Assembly: GCF_040500475.1 (NCBI RefSeq)
Contig: NZ_CP159358.1
Coordinates: 1,736,001 to 1,800,000, forward strand
From: Bacillus sp. Bos-x628
Lineage (GTDB): Bacteria; Bacillota; Bacilli; Bacillales; Bacillaceae
DNA length: 64,000 nt
Direction: 5' to 3'
Under the pieces are notes generated by a model. That model did not search any database. It was not told the origin of the DNA and saw only the letters and a program-made list of their open reading frames with translations. Positions 8,913 through 18,361 of the stretch are shown piece after piece; within the stretch, counting starts at the first letter, position 1, and the number at the start of each line of letters is the position of its first letter. Position numbers and translations under genes: made by a program.

Positions 8913-9677
8913 TTACACATTTACATCACGCTTCCAAAAAAGGAGCCAAGCTGTTCCGACAAAGAAAACGAAATGCGCAACAACAATGAATAATGAAAAC
9001 AAGACGCTCATTCCATCAAATGGCGGCGGGCCTTGAAAGCTGTATTGAGTGAAGTCTGTATTGGCGAAAAGCAAGATTTTCCCCCACTGATTTTCAAACA
9101 GTGACATGATAGTCACGAGAGATTTGGCTCCATATAAAACTAAAAATGAAGTGACCAGTGCAATCAGGCTGTTTCTAAACAAACTAGAACACATAAATGC
9201 AAAGCTAGCCATCATGACAACCTCAATCCACTCAGAACCGATGACTTCAAACGTGTACTGAAATAACCGACCTGTGTCTTCGTTAAATTGAGTGCTAAAG
9301 AAAATCAGACCAAAGATAAAAGATAAGACATAGTAAAAAACAAACAAATAAATGACGAATAACACGAGTGTGATATATTTAGACAGAAAGATGTGCAGCC
9401 TTGTCTTAGGCCGTATCAATAAAAATTTGATTGTCCTTTTTTGAAACTCCGCTGAAATCATCGTCGCACCAATGACGACAGCAAACACTTGTAAAACAAA
9501 CACGACATTCGTAGAATAGGCAAAATAGTTCGCTACTGTGTATTCTCCAAGACTAGATGGGACTTGTTTCATCGTTAAAGACATCACAAATTGAAAAACA
9601 ACGAGTAATCCGAGTGCAATGATGGTGATCTTTTGTTTGATTAATTTTTTATGCTCATTTTTGATGAGTTGAAGCAT
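8913..9677 (-). CDS. ydbK: ABC transporter permease YdbK
   Basis: This is a 254-residue permease of the ABC-2 type with six hydrophobic segments. The motif GATMISAEFQKRTIKFLLIRP near residues 66-86 is characteristic of bacitracin/lantibiotic-type exporter permeases. It overlaps the 3' end of the ATPase gene ydbJ by 23 bases, so both are translated together and form one exporter. The substrate is unknown; the family often exports peptides or antibiotics. Confidence 0.85.
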   Translation of the reverse strand: MLQLIKNEHKKLIKQKITIIALGLLVVFQFVMSLTMKQVPSSLGEYTVANYFAYSTNVVFVLQVFAVVIGATMISAEFQKRTIKFLLIRPKTRLHIFLSKYITLVLFVIYLFVFYYVLSFIFGLIFFSTQFNEDTGRLFQYTFEVIGSEWIEVVMMASFAFMCSSLFRNSLIALVTSFLVLYGAKSLVTIMSLFENQWGKILLFANTDFTQYSFQGPPPFDGMSVLFSLFIVVAHFVFFVGTAWLLFWKRDVNV

Positions 9678-10581
9678 CTGTCGTCCCGCCTTCCGTCCAT
9701 TTCATAAATACCGATTCAATTGATTTCTTCTGAGGCGTCATTTCATACACATCAAAGCCAGCCAACACAAGTTGTTTGTTGAGCTCCGGCATACTCTCTT
9801 TGTTCAATTGAAGCAGGACATGCTGTCCATCAAGCTCATATGTATATCCGTGCGCATTCAGCCATGAAGACGCCTCTTCTACTGGTTGAATATTCATGAG
9901 CACCTGCTTTTGTTCATTGATATTTCTCAGATCCACAGTTGCTTTGATTTGCCCTTTTTGAATGATCATCATGCGATGACATAATTCTTCTACCTCATGC
10001 AATAGGTGAGTAGCAAATAACACAGATGTGCCCTCCTCTTGCACAAGCGTTCGTAAGTGTTCTCGGAAATCCTTCATTCCAGAGGGGTCAAGACCATTTG
10101 TAGGTTCATCTAAAATAAGTAAATCCGGTTTATGTAAAATCGCCTGTGCAATCCCAAGCCTTTGTTTCATCCCTAACGAATAGGTCTTGACCTTATGATG
10201 AATGGCATGATCTAGACGAACCCTTTTCACCACCTCATGAATACGATTTTCTGATATACCAACATGCATAGCTGCACACAGCTCAAGGTTTTCAAATCCT
10301 GTTAAATATGAATAGAACTCTGGATTCTCTATAATGGCACCAACAGAAGTCATTGCTTTTTGAAAGTGCTCATCTTGAGAATAACCATTGATGGTGATAC
10401 GTCCATTGCTTTTTTTCATCAATCCCACAATCAACCTAATCAATGTCGTTTTTCCAGACCCGTTTGGTCCAAGCAGACCAACAATTTCTCCTTGCTTGAT
10501 CTCCAACGTAATATCACTCAAAATGTTTCGTCTGCCTATTTTTTTATTTACTTTCTCTATTTTTAGGACGGCTGACTCCAA
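9655..10581 (-). CDS. ydbJ: ABC transporter ATP-binding protein YdbJ
   Basis: This is the ATPase subunit of the YdbJK exporter. It has Walker A GPNGSGKTT, the signature YSLGMKQRLGIAQA, Walker B LLILDEPTNGLDPSG and the switch His in FATHLLHEVE. I start it at the TTG at 10581 because GAAGGAGG lies seven bases upstream and the resulting 308 residues equal the length of B. subtilis YdbJ. The frame to 10629 adds 16 unrelated residues. The region after residue ~215 is the accessory domain common in bacitracin-type exporters. Confidence 0.9.
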   Translation of the reverse strand: MESAVLKIEKVNKKIGRRNILSDITLEIKQGEIVGLLGPNGSGKTTLIRLIVGLMKKSNGRITINGYSQDEHFQKAMTSVGAIIENPEFYSYLTGFENLELCAAMHVGISENRIHEVVKRVRLDHAIHHKVKTYSLGMKQRLGIAQAILHKPDLLILDEPTNGLDPSGMKDFREHLRTLVQEEGTSVLFATHLLHEVEELCHRMMIIQKGQIKATVDLRNINEQKQVLMNIQPVEEASSWLNAHGYTYELDGQHVLLQLNKESMPELNKQLVLAGFDVYEMTPQKKSIESVFMKWTEGGTTDASTHQK

Positions 10582-10690
10582 AGCAATTCCTCCTTCAAAT
10601 GTAAAGCCTAAAGCGCCAGTCATAGCCACTTATAACTGTTAAAAGTATATCACGCAAGACAAGCTGCTCTCCCAGAATTGTTTTCAACAG

Positions 10691-10718
10691 AAAAAGGGCT
10701 GATTGGTCAGCCCTTTGT
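10691..10718 (-). terminator. Terminator of ydbI
   Basis: On the minus strand AAAGGGCTGA / TCAGCCCTTT with a four-base loop is followed by TTC after the stem T-run. It lies downstream of the ydbI stop. Confidence 0.85.
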
Positions 10719-10762
10719 GCCGATTACTGTATTACTAATTGTAAACAGGTGATATGAACTTT

Positions 10763-11785
10763 TTAATTACTTTCTTCCTTATTTGTGACCTCCAAAACAT
10801 CCAGGATAAATACAAAGATTGGAATTCCAATAATGAGACCCCAGATGCCAATATAGTGTTCTGAGAAAATCAGCACAATAAACGTGAAGAAAATAGGGAG
10901 CTCTGTTTTAGCTGACATCAACTTCGGATTCAAAAAATAAGCCTCAATGGCATGGATAATGACGATAACCAAGACAATATAAAGCACATAGATTCCGCCT
11001 CCAAGTGTATACGCAATAATACTCAATGGAATAAGAGAAATGACCACACCAGCGACTGGAATCAAGCCTAGCAAAAAAACCATGACTGCTAATCCAAATA
11101 ATTGCGGGAATCCCATGATACCAAGGGCAATCGTTGTTAATACACAATTAACGGTCGCAATAATAAATTGAGCTTCGAGTACCTTCCCAAACGTTCTGGA
11201 AAATTTACGACCAAAGAAGGCAAGTTCATGATAGAATACAGAGATTTTGCTCGTTTTAAATTTATTCATAAATTGAATGAGGCGTTCCTTTTCAAATAAG
11301 AAGAACATGCTTAATATTAAGGACATAATAACCTGAATACTGAACGTGCTAAGATCTGTTAAGTATGTATAGAGGAAATTGAACCCTTTCTCAAAAAAAG
11401 ATGAAATTTTAAAATCTCCGAATACGTTTGTGATGACATCAAAGAAGGGTATATCTTGTGGATGATCTGCAATTTTCTTACCTAGACGAAATAACTGCTC
11501 AACCTGTTTGATGATGATTGGCACAAAAACAAATCCACCAAATGTCAATCCACCAGCTAGGAGAATGTACAAAATGGTAATAACCGATTTCTGTCCTATT
11601 TTCAGAAAGCGATTTAAAAAGCATCTAATGACTTCTTCTAAACGATTCATTAAAAAAGTGAATATGAAGGTCAAGAGAATTAAATTCATCATTCCTCTTA
11701 ATAGATATAATATCGTGGCCAATACTACAAATACTGAAAACCGTTTGACACCGGGTTTTTCAAACCATTTTAAAAATGCCGCCAT
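10763..11785 (-). CDS. ydbI: AI-2E family transporter YdbI
   Basis: This is a polytopic membrane protein of the AI-2E / PerM (UPF0118) family, 340 residues from the ATG at 11785 (MAAFLKWFEK), which has AGGTGTG upstream. It has about eight membrane segments, with the typical C-terminal GLIPVAGVVISLIPL and the HAIEAYFLNPKLMSAK stretch. Members export small molecules or ions, and some act as sodium/proton antiporters; the substrate here is unknown. It is monocistronic, with its own terminator. Confidence 0.87.
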   Translation of the reverse strand: MAAFLKWFEKPGVKRFSVFVVLATILYLLRGMMNLILLTFIFTFLMNRLEEVIRCFLNRFLKIGQKSVITILYILLAGGLTFGGFVFVPIIIKQVEQLFRLGKKIADHPQDIPFFDVITNVFGDFKISSFFEKGFNFLYTYLTDLSTFSIQVIMSLILSMFFLFEKERLIQFMNKFKTSKISVFYHELAFFGRKFSRTFGKVLEAQFIIATVNCVLTTIALGIMGFPQLFGLAVMVFLLGLIPVAGVVISLIPLSIIAYTLGGGIYVLYIVLVIVIIHAIEAYFLNPKLMSAKTELPIFFTFIVLIFSEHYIGIWGLIIGIPIFVFILDVLEVTNKEESN

Positions 11786-11929
11786 TAAGTTACACACCTG
11801 CCAGGACTAAAGTCTATTTTTCATCGCATCTGATATACATTATATCGGATCTTTCTGTAAATTATATAACAAACGGTCAATGAGTTCTTACGATTCGTTC
11901 TATTTTTATGAAGGTTTAAGGTAACAAGA

Positions 11930-11970
11930 AAAAAACCGAACCCATGTAGAACATAAGGTTTCGGTTTTTG
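11930..11970 (-). terminator. Terminator of dctP
   Basis: CAAAAACCGAAACC pairs with GGTTCGGTTTTTTTC on the minus strand (one bulge), ending in a T-run after the dctP stop. Confidence 0.85.
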
Positions 11971-11982
11971 ATTGTTTTTATA

Positions 11983-13251
11983 CTACACAGCCTGCTTGAT
12001 ATTCCGCATTTCCTGAAGTGCAATTTTGCTTTTATGTTCGTCAAATTCACCTTCACTTTTCGCAACAATGATTGTTGCAATTCCATTTCCAATTAAGTTT
12101 GTGATGGCTCTTCCTTCACTCATAAATCGGTCGACACCAAGAAGCAGTGCAAGCCCTTCAAGCGGAATGACCTGAAGTGCAGCAAGTGTAGAAGCCAGCA
12201 CGATAAATCCGCTTCCTGTCACCCCAGCCGCCCCCTTTGAAGTAAGCATAAGGACAAGGATAATGGTCATCTGCTGACCGATTGACAGGTCGACACCAAA
12301 AACTTGGGCTAAGAATACAACGGCCATCGATAAATAAATAGAGGTTCCATCTAAGTTAAATGAATAGCCTGTTGGAATGACAAGCCCAACAACGGATTTA
12401 GAACAGCCATATCGCTCCATTTTATCCATCATTCGTGGCAGTACAGATTCTGATGAGCTTGTGCCAAGTACAATGAAAATTTCATCCTTAATAAAACGAA
12501 GGTAGCTGAACAAGCTAAAGCCATACATCTTACAAATGATGTTCAATACAACAAAAATGAATAAGAACATGGTTAAGTAAACGGACAACATCAGGCTCCC
12601 AAGTTGTTTCATAGATCCGAGACCAAAGTGACCAATTGTATAAGCCATTGCACCGAATGCACCTAATGGCGCGGCACGCATGATATATCCAATGATTTTG
12701 AAAAAGACAAGTGACAGCTTATCAAGCCAATCGATGATCTCTTTCCCCTTCTCACCAAGTGCTGCAAGCGCTATTCCGAATAAAATAGAGAAGAATAAAA
12801 CCTGTAAAATGTCTCCCTTTGCAAAAGCATCTACCATGTTAGATGGCACAATGTGTGTGACAAATTCTATCCAGTCAATTCCCTTTCCCCCACCTTGGGT
12901 ATACTGCGAGACATCCCCTTTTTCAAGCTTACTATAGTCAAGACCCGCTCCCGGCTTCATGATATTCACAACAAGAAGACCGATCACCAATGCAAGAGTT
13001 GTGACAACTTCAAAATAAATAAATGCTTTTCCGCCGACCTTTCCAACCTTTTTCATATCACCCATTTTGGCAATACCAAGTACAATTGTTAGGAAAATAA
13101 TCGGTGCGATCACCATTTTAACTGCGTTGATAAATGTATCACCAAGCGGTTTCATTTCCTTCCCAACGTTCGGCCAAACCATCCCTACAATAATCCCGAT
13201 GATGACGGCTGAAATGACTTGAAAGGTCAGGTTCTTTAAAAGCCTCTTCAT
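11983..13251 (-). CDS. dctP: C4-dicarboxylate:cation symporter DctP
   Basis: DctP imports succinate, fumarate and related C4-dicarboxylates. It is a 422-residue DAACS-family protein with the serine-rich reentrant loop LGTSSSESVLPRM, the PTGYSFNLDGTSIY motif and the ASTLAALQVIPLEG region. A cre-like site upstream suggests CcpA control. The regulators dctR-dctS lie just upstream on the same strand and are expected to activate it. GGAGAGGAAGTGT precedes the ATG. Confidence 0.95.
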   Translation of the reverse strand: MKRLLKNLTFQVISAVIIGIIVGMVWPNVGKEMKPLGDTFINAVKMVIAPIIFLTIVLGIAKMGDMKKVGKVGGKAFIYFEVVTTLALVIGLLVVNIMKPGAGLDYSKLEKGDVSQYTQGGGKGIDWIEFVTHIVPSNMVDAFAKGDILQVLFFSILFGIALAALGEKGKEIIDWLDKLSLVFFKIIGYIMRAAPLGAFGAMAYTIGHFGLGSMKQLGSLMLSVYLTMFLFIFVVLNIICKMYGFSLFSYLRFIKDEIFIVLGTSSSESVLPRMMDKMERYGCSKSVVGLVIPTGYSFNLDGTSIYLSMAVVFLAQVFGVDLSIGQQMTIILVLMLTSKGAAGVTGSGFIVLASTLAALQVIPLEGLALLLGVDRFMSEGRAITNLIGNGIATIIVAKSEGEFDEHKSKIALQEMRNIKQAV

Positions 13252-13275
13252 ACACTTCCTCTCCTCACCCTTTAA

Positions 13276-13289
13276 TGTAAACGCTTAAC
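13276..13289 (-). promoter_or_regulatory. Candidate CcpA cre site upstream of dctP
   Basis: TGTAAACGCTTAAC matches 12 of 14 positions of the cre consensus and lies 25 bases upstream of the dctP start codon. Confidence 0.6.
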
Positions 13290-13373
13290 CCATCTCTGTA
13301 GATAAATGATAGCGATTTCAATCAAGGCTGAGAAGCTTATGAACATATCGTACATTTTGGTCTTTTTGGTCTA

Positions 13374-14057
13374 TTAGTCAGAATGTACGATATATTTATT
13401 TACAGGTCTTCCTACCCCGCCATATTGCATATCTATTTTCAGCTCGCCTTCTTTCACAAGAAAGTCTAAATATCGGCGTGCTGTGACACGGGCAATGCCA
13501 AGCGCATTTGCGACTTGTTCTGCTGACTGTGCTCCTTCTTGCAAACTCATATATGCTTTAATTTCGTTCATCGTATGCACATTCAGCCCTTTAGGGAGCC
13601 ATGATTCTTCCTGCTTAACGGCAGGCTTTCGTATGATATCGTCCAGCATCTCCTGAGAAAATTCTGTTGCGGTACGAATCTTTGATTGAAAGGCTTTATA
13701 GCTTTCAAGAGATGCCTTCATCCGTCCAAATTTAAACGGTTTAATGATATAGTCTCGTGCACCGTTTTGGAGCATAACAGCTATGGTTTCTTTGTCCTTT
13801 GCTGCGGAAATCACGATCACATCAACCTGCATCTTCTGCTTTCTGATTTCTTGTAGCGTTTTCACCCCGTCTTTTTTTGGCATATAAACATCAAGCACAA
13901 CAAGATCTGGACGAACCTCTTTTATGAGCTGAATGCCTTGTTCACCATTCCCTGCCACAGCCACTACTTGAAAGCCAGGAACACTCATAATAAACTCTTT
14001 ATTGACTTCTTGTACCATCGGATCATCTTCAATTAATAGCACCTTGATATGAGTCAT
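13374..14057 (-). CDS. dctR: Two-component response regulator DctR
   Basis: This is a CitB/DpiA-type response regulator of 227 residues. The receiver domain carries IEDDPMV and the phosphorylation Asp in VVLDVYMPKKDGV. A helix-turn-helix follows after residue ~170 (EQVANALGIARVTARRYLD). It overlaps the 3' end of dctS by four bases (ATGA), so kinase and regulator are coupled. By family and position it activates dctP when dicarboxylates are sensed. Confidence 0.93.
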   Translation of the reverse strand: MTHIKVLLIEDDPMVQEVNKEFIMSVPGFQVVAVAGNGEQGIQLIKEVRPDLVVLDVYMPKKDGVKTLQEIRKQKMQVDVIVISAAKDKETIAVMLQNGARDYIIKPFKFGRMKASLESYKAFQSKIRTATEFSQEMLDDIIRKPAVKQEESWLPKGLNVHTMNEIKAYMSLQEGAQSAEQVANALGIARVTARRYLDFLVKEGELKIDMQYGGVGRPVNKYIVHSD

Positions 14058-15673
14058 CTGTCTCTCTCCTCTATTGTCATTGGGAATTCGATTGAGAAGG
14101 TGGTACCAATGCCGATGCTTGATGTCACTTCTACATTTCCCATCCCTTTGTCGATAATCGTCTTTACAATATACAGTCCATAACCTGTTCCGCCTTCTTT
14201 GCCATGTGTGAACCCTTTGTCAAAAATATGAGGAATCATCTCCTCCTCGATTCCAGACCCATTATCTTCAATCAGAATCGCTAGTACATCCTCCGTCTGA
14301 TCAATACTAATGGAGATCTTTTTGTATTCACGCTCAACTGTATCAAAGGCTGCAAAGGCATTCTCAATAAAATTACCAAGAAGTTTCGTCATATCGTGCT
14401 GATCTAAACGATTGGGAAAATCTCGCAGACAGCTATTCTCATCTACTTTGACTTTTATGCCAAGCTCTTTGCCTCTTCTAATCTTGCTCATTAAAAGACC
14501 CACCACCGCATCATGCTGAATGACCCGATGAAGAAAGTCAGTGACATGTTCCTGTTCTTCTGTCGTTTGAAAAGCCAGTTCCAAAGCCTGATTCGTTTTC
14601 CCAAGCTGAATCAATCCCGCAATGGTATGAAGCTGATTCATATGCTCATGATTTTGAACTCTCAGGCCATCAACGAAGTTCTTAACCCCTGTTAGTTCCT
14701 CTGCCAATTTGGCTGCCTCTGTCCGGTCTTGGAAAATAGCCACTGCACCGATGATCTTCTTTTTCATCACAATTGGAATCCGGCTGCTCATGATTCGTTT
14801 TCCACTCATATGAATTTCTTCATTGTAGACCGGTTCTGCTCGCTCAATGATTTCAGGCAGCCTCGTATCCGCCAATACATCCCATATATTCCGACCAACC
14901 ACATCACCTGTTACCCCAAAAATCTGCTTTGCCTTTTCATTAAAAATAGTAATCATGTGCTGATTATCTATGGCGATGACCCCTTCATTGATAGAGTGAA
15001 AGGTTGCAGTACGTTCCTCTAGCATCCTCACAATCTCATGCGGCTCCAGCTTAAACATTTGCTGTTTAATATGACGGGCGAGTAAGAATGAACCGACAAG
15101 CCCGAAACTTAGCGTCAGCAGCAAGATCATGATGATATCCCGCTTCATTTCTGCTAATATATCCGTCATGCTCGGTAACGTTCTTCCTACAAGGACAACC
15201 CCTATTTGATGAAACGTTTCATTTTTCACCGGATAGAATGCTCTTATCGCTGTTCCCAGCTCTCCCTCTGCTTCTGAGAAATAAATATGCTCTGCGAAAG
15301 CCGGTTCTTCATCTGTTCCCTCTGAGCGCTGACCAATTCTCGTCTTGACTGGATGCGTTAATCTGATGTGATCCATATCCATCACCACAATATAGTCAGC
15401 GTCTTGGATAATACGAATCTCTTCAATTGCATGTTGTAAACGAGAACGTTCCTTTGCCTGATTAGCTAATGCCTGCTTCACCTCGCTCATTTCAGCGACG
15501 GTTCTCGCTGTATTCATGAGTCTTTTCCGGAGCTCTCTTTCCTCCGTTTGCTTTATCCCGCCTACAAGAACAATTCCTCCGATGAAAAGTGCAAAAATAA
15601 CAACGAAATAAGTCAAGATAGTGAGCTTCCACCTAATGGATAATTGATGTAATTTCAATTGATTTCTCAACAT
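14054..15673 (-). CDS. dctS: Two-component sensor histidine kinase DctS
   Basis: This is a CitA/DcuS-type membrane sensor kinase. It has an N-terminal membrane segment, an extracellular PAS-like sensor domain, a second membrane segment near residue 180, a cytoplasmic PAS domain, the phosphoacceptor region QNHEHMNQLHTI, and the ATPase motifs DNGSGIEEE and GGTGYGLYIVK. I start it at the ATG at 15673 (MLRNQLKLHQ), preceded by AGGTG; a longer frame to 15724 would run into the divergent dctB leader. It probably works with the binding protein DctB to sense C4-dicarboxylates. Confidence 0.92.
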   Translation of the reverse strand: MLRNQLKLHQLSIRWKLTILTYFVVIFALFIGGIVLVGGIKQTEERELRKRLMNTARTVAEMSEVKQALANQAKERSRLQHAIEEIRIIQDADYIVVMDMDHIRLTHPVKTRIGQRSEGTDEEPAFAEHIYFSEAEGELGTAIRAFYPVKNETFHQIGVVLVGRTLPSMTDILAEMKRDIIMILLLTLSFGLVGSFLLARHIKQQMFKLEPHEIVRMLEERTATFHSINEGVIAIDNQHMITIFNEKAKQIFGVTGDVVGRNIWDVLADTRLPEIIERAEPVYNEEIHMSGKRIMSSRIPIVMKKKIIGAVAIFQDRTEAAKLAEELTGVKNFVDGLRVQNHEHMNQLHTIAGLIQLGKTNQALELAFQTTEEQEHVTDFLHRVIQHDAVVGLLMSKIRRGKELGIKVKVDENSCLRDFPNRLDQHDMTKLLGNFIENAFAAFDTVEREYKKISISIDQTEDVLAILIEDNGSGIEEEMIPHIFDKGFTHGKEGGTGYGLYIVKTIIDKGMGNVEVTSSIGIGTTFSIEFPMTIEERDR

Positions 15674-15745
15674 TTTTTCACCTGTATCTTTACGGATTCT
15701 TCCTCTGTCAAGTATGCTTGACATAAGGGAAGGGGGAGCTGTCGC

Positions 15746-16837
15746 ATGAAGAATTTACTTGCCTATACGTTGTTGCTGATCATTGGTATTGTAACCGCTT
15801 TATACTTTGGTTCTTATCATATGATGCCGAAATCAGCTACTATATTTGATGATGAACAGATAGGGCTGAAGGACCAGCTTGTATTTAAATTTAGTCATGT
15901 CGTTGCTGACAATACACCGAAAGGGCTGGCTGCAAAGAAGTTTGCTGAGCTGGTGCATGAGAAATCTGATGGAAAGATCACCATTCAAATTTTTTCAAAC
16001 GGGAGCCTTTATTCCGATATTGAAGAGATTCATGCACTGAAAGAGAACCAAGTCCAGTTTATCGCTCCGTCTACCTCTAAGCTTGGCATGCTGTCACCTG
16101 AATGGTTAGCACTCGATCTTCCCTTTGCTTTTCCTAATTATGATGCTGTTCAAGAAGGATTGAATGGTGCAATTGGACAGAGATTGTTTAGCACTTTGCA
16201 AAAAGATGGGCTAAAAGGAATGGCATATTGGACAAATGGATTTAAACAAATTACCTCTAATAAAAGCCCGATCAAACTACCAAGTGATCTAAAAAATCAA
16301 TCACTTCGCATCATGCAAAGTGACATGATTGAAAAACAATTCAAACTTCTTGGCGCAAAGCCATATCAAGAATCATTCAACTCCACGTTTCAGCTATTAG
16401 AAATGAAAAAGGTAGACGGTGAAGAAAATACAATTTCAAATATTTATTCAAAAAAATTCTATCATATACAAGACTATATGACGATCAGTAATCATGGTTA
16501 TTTAGGGTATGTTGTCTTGACGGATCAATCATTCTTTGAACGCCAAACACCTGAAACGAAGCGAATTTTACTTGAAGCAATGGAGGAAACAACTGCGTGG
16601 AATGAAAAACATGCGGAACAACTAAATAAAGATCAGTTGAAGGAAATGAAACGTGAATCACCTATAGCAATCCACGAATTAACACAAACAGAGCGAAAAA
16701 AGTGGGTGAAAGCTTTCGATCCTTTATATGATGAAGCTGAAAAAACCATCGGTTCTACCTTGGTGAAACAGATTCGTGAGCTTCAGACACGTTATGAAAA
16801 CTCCCAAATCAATGCCTTGCAAGCAGAAAATGAATAG
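15746..16837 (+). CDS. dctB: Dicarboxylate-binding protein DctB (TRAP DctP-type)
   Basis: This 363-residue extracytoplasmic solute-binding protein has an N-terminal membrane anchor (residues 4-24). The DctP-family fold is recognisable by KFSHVVADNTPKGLAAKKFA and LRIMQSDMIEKQF. No TRAP permease is encoded nearby; in B. subtilis DctB instead acts as a co-sensor with DctS. It is divergent from dctS, with GGGAAGGGGGAG upstream of the ATG. The short intergenic region must hold both promoters. Confidence 0.92.
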   Translation: MKNLLAYTLLLIIGIVTALYFGSYHMMPKSATIFDDEQIGLKDQLVFKFSHVVADNTPKGLAAKKFAELVHEKSDGKITIQIFSNGSLYSDIEEIHALKENQVQFIAPSTSKLGMLSPEWLALDLPFAFPNYDAVQEGLNGAIGQRLFSTLQKDGLKGMAYWTNGFKQITSNKSPIKLPSDLKNQSLRIMQSDMIEKQFKLLGAKPYQESFNSTFQLLEMKKVDGEENTISNIYSKKFYHIQDYMTISNHGYLGYVVLTDQSFFERQTPETKRILLEAMEETTAWNEKHAEQLNKDQLKEMKRESPIAIHELTQTERKKWVKAFDPLYDEAEKTIGSTLVKQIRELQTRYENSQINALQAENE

Positions 16838-16846
16838 CAAATCAAA

Positions 16847-16875
16847 AAAAATCCCTTGTGCAGCTAAGGGATTTC
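16847..16875 (-). terminator. Terminator of the EcsC-family gene, convergent with dctB
   Basis: AAATCCCTT / AAGGGATTT around an eight-base loop is followed by eight T on the minus strand. The stem may also serve dctB. Confidence 0.82.
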
Positions 16876-16897
16876 AGATTGTTCACAAGAGATTTTT

Positions 16898-17728
16898 TTA
16901 TGCCCTGAACTCACGCTGTTTTTGTTGCGTGATTTCCTCCAGCCTTGCTAAAATTCTGCGCTTTCGATATTGCATGATGCCCGTTTCGGCAATTCCCTTT
17001 AATTGTGAGCGGTTGGACACTGCTCCGAACAAAATACCCGCAATTGGGACAAGCTGAAATAATTTCTTCCAGCCAAATGAATCTCGGTAGTTAAACACCA
17101 CCTCACGCCATCCTTGTATTTGAGAAATCATATTTTCGCGCTTTCCTTCAGAGGCATGATAGCTCTTCAGCTCTTTTAATATTGATTTTTTTCCCACCAC
17201 ATCAGCAGCGTTTAGCTGCAAACATTTAATGATAAATACCCGCTCTTCCTTGTTTTTCGGATCATATCCATAGGTGACGGCAATATCCTGTAATGTTTTC
17301 AATGATAGTCCTAACACAACCGGGATATCTGCCGCTAGTGTAAACATGCCACCAACCCCTGTTGTCGCACCTTGAACAGTGGCTAAATTTGCTCTATTTT
17401 TCCCCATATGTTCACTAATGGTATCCATGACTTCGATAGGGGCTTTTTGAATATCTTCTATGCTATGAATGGACTCGCCGGCACATTTTGCTTGAAATTG
17501 AAGAATAATTCCTTTTTCCGAAGTCAAATACACACCGCCTGATTGAATGTAGTGCCCCATTTCATCTAATAACACGCCGATTTTCTTTTGAATAAAGGCA
17601 GGAGTCAGCTTGTCCAACATTTGAAATGGAAGACGGCTGAGTTTCTCCCAGAACCACACCTTTTGTTGTTCTTGCTCCCATTTTTCAATTTCCTTTAATT
17701 GTGCTTTTAACCACTCTCTTTCCTCCAT
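16898..17728 (-). CDS. EcsC family protein
   Basis: This is a 276-residue protein of the EcsC family (named after the third gene of the B. subtilis ecs operon). It opens with a charged helix, has a GATTGVGGMFTLAADIPVVL segment near residues 120-140 that is glycine-rich and membrane-associated, and a second hydrophobic patch FQLVPIAGILFGAVS. Its molecular function is unknown. It is monocistronic and convergent with dctB. In B. subtilis the corresponding position holds ydbA, but I am not certain enough to use the name. Confidence 0.8.
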   Translation of the reverse strand: MEEREWLKAQLKEIEKWEQEQQKVWFWEKLSRLPFQMLDKLTPAFIQKKIGVLLDEMGHYIQSGGVYLTSEKGIILQFQAKCAGESIHSIEDIQKAPIEVMDTISEHMGKNRANLATVQGATTGVGGMFTLAADIPVVLGLSLKTLQDIAVTYGYDPKNKEERVFIIKCLQLNAADVVGKKSILKELKSYHASEGKRENMISQIQGWREVVFNYRDSFGWKKLFQLVPIAGILFGAVSNRSQLKGIAETGIMQYRKRRILARLEEITQQKQREFRA

Positions 17729-17822
17729 GCCTTCTTCCTCCTTAGATGTCGATCGTCATTTTCTGTTATTATACACATTCCACCTCCATCATACGTATAA
17801 AATATTGAAGCGGTTCCGAGAG

Positions 17823-17848
17823 GTTTAAATTTCTTTCAGAACGGTTAT
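17823..17848 (+). promoter_or_regulatory. SigB-type promoter of ydaS
   Basis: GTTTAA, 14 bases, then GGTTAT fits the SigB consensus GTTTWW-N12-15-GGGWAW. It lies 33 bases before the ydaS start. B. subtilis ydaS is a known member of the general stress regulon. Confidence 0.75.
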
Positions 17849-17881
17849 TGTTAAATAACAATCAAAAGAGGAGTGATCCAT

Positions 17882-18142
17882 ATGTTAGGATTTCTGATTT
17901 CATTAGTTGTTGCGATTGTCATTGGTCTCATTGGCAGTGCACTCGCTGGAGGTAGTATTCCCGGAGGATGGTTTGGGTCTATGATTGCTGGGCTTGTAGG
18001 GGCTTGGATTGGTCATGGGTTACTTGGAACGTGGGGTCCTAGCCTTGCAGGCTTTGCGATCATTCCAGCGATCTTAGGAGCTGCTATTTTTGTTATTATT
18101 TTAAGCTTGATTTTCCGCAGTGTTGGATCAAGGTTTTCTTAA
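17882..18142 (+). CDS. ydaS: YdaS-like GlsB/YeaQ/YmgE membrane protein
   Basis: This is an 86-residue, very hydrophobic, glycine-rich membrane protein with three segments, of the transglycosylase-associated (GlsB/YeaQ/YmgE) family. The motifs are GLIGSALAGG and GLVGAWIGHGLLGTWGP. I start it at the ATG at 17882, where GAGGAG has good spacing; a GTG three codons earlier is too close to it. The SigB-type promoter makes it a general stress gene. Its function is unknown. Confidence 0.9.
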   Translation: MLGFLISLVVAIVIGLIGSALAGGSIPGGWFGSMIAGLVGAWIGHGLLGTWGPSLAGFAIIPAILGAAIFVIILSLIFRSVGSRFS

Positions 18143-18166
18143 ATCAAAAAAAGAGGAAGCAGAGGG

Positions 18167-18194
18167 ACACCGCTTATCATGGCGGTGTTTTTTT
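18167..18194 (+). terminator. Terminator of ydaS
   Basis: ACACCGC / GCGGTGT with a loop of about eight bases is followed by seven T. Confidence 0.85.
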
Positions 18195-18264
18195 CTGCAT
18201 TTGATTAACATAGCATCTATTTTCTTCACTTACATATGATAAACAAATATATTAGTTCAGATAG

Positions 18265-18320
18265 TTGACAATTCTTCCTGAGGAGAATATGATGATTAAA
18301 AATTGCATAGAGGAAACTTT
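18265..18320 (+). promoter_or_regulatory. mntH promoter with MntR-type operator
   Basis: TTGACA (18265-18270) and TATGAT (18288-18293) are exactly 17 bases apart, a near-consensus SigA promoter. AATTGCATAGAGGAAACTTT at 18301 overlaps the start-site region and resembles the B. subtilis MntR operators (TTTGC...GGAAACT). A small CGAAGT/ACTTCG hairpin follows in the leader. Confidence 0.78.
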
Positions 18321-18361
18321 TTGTGCCGAAGTAAAACTTCGTAGAATTTAGGTGATGACAT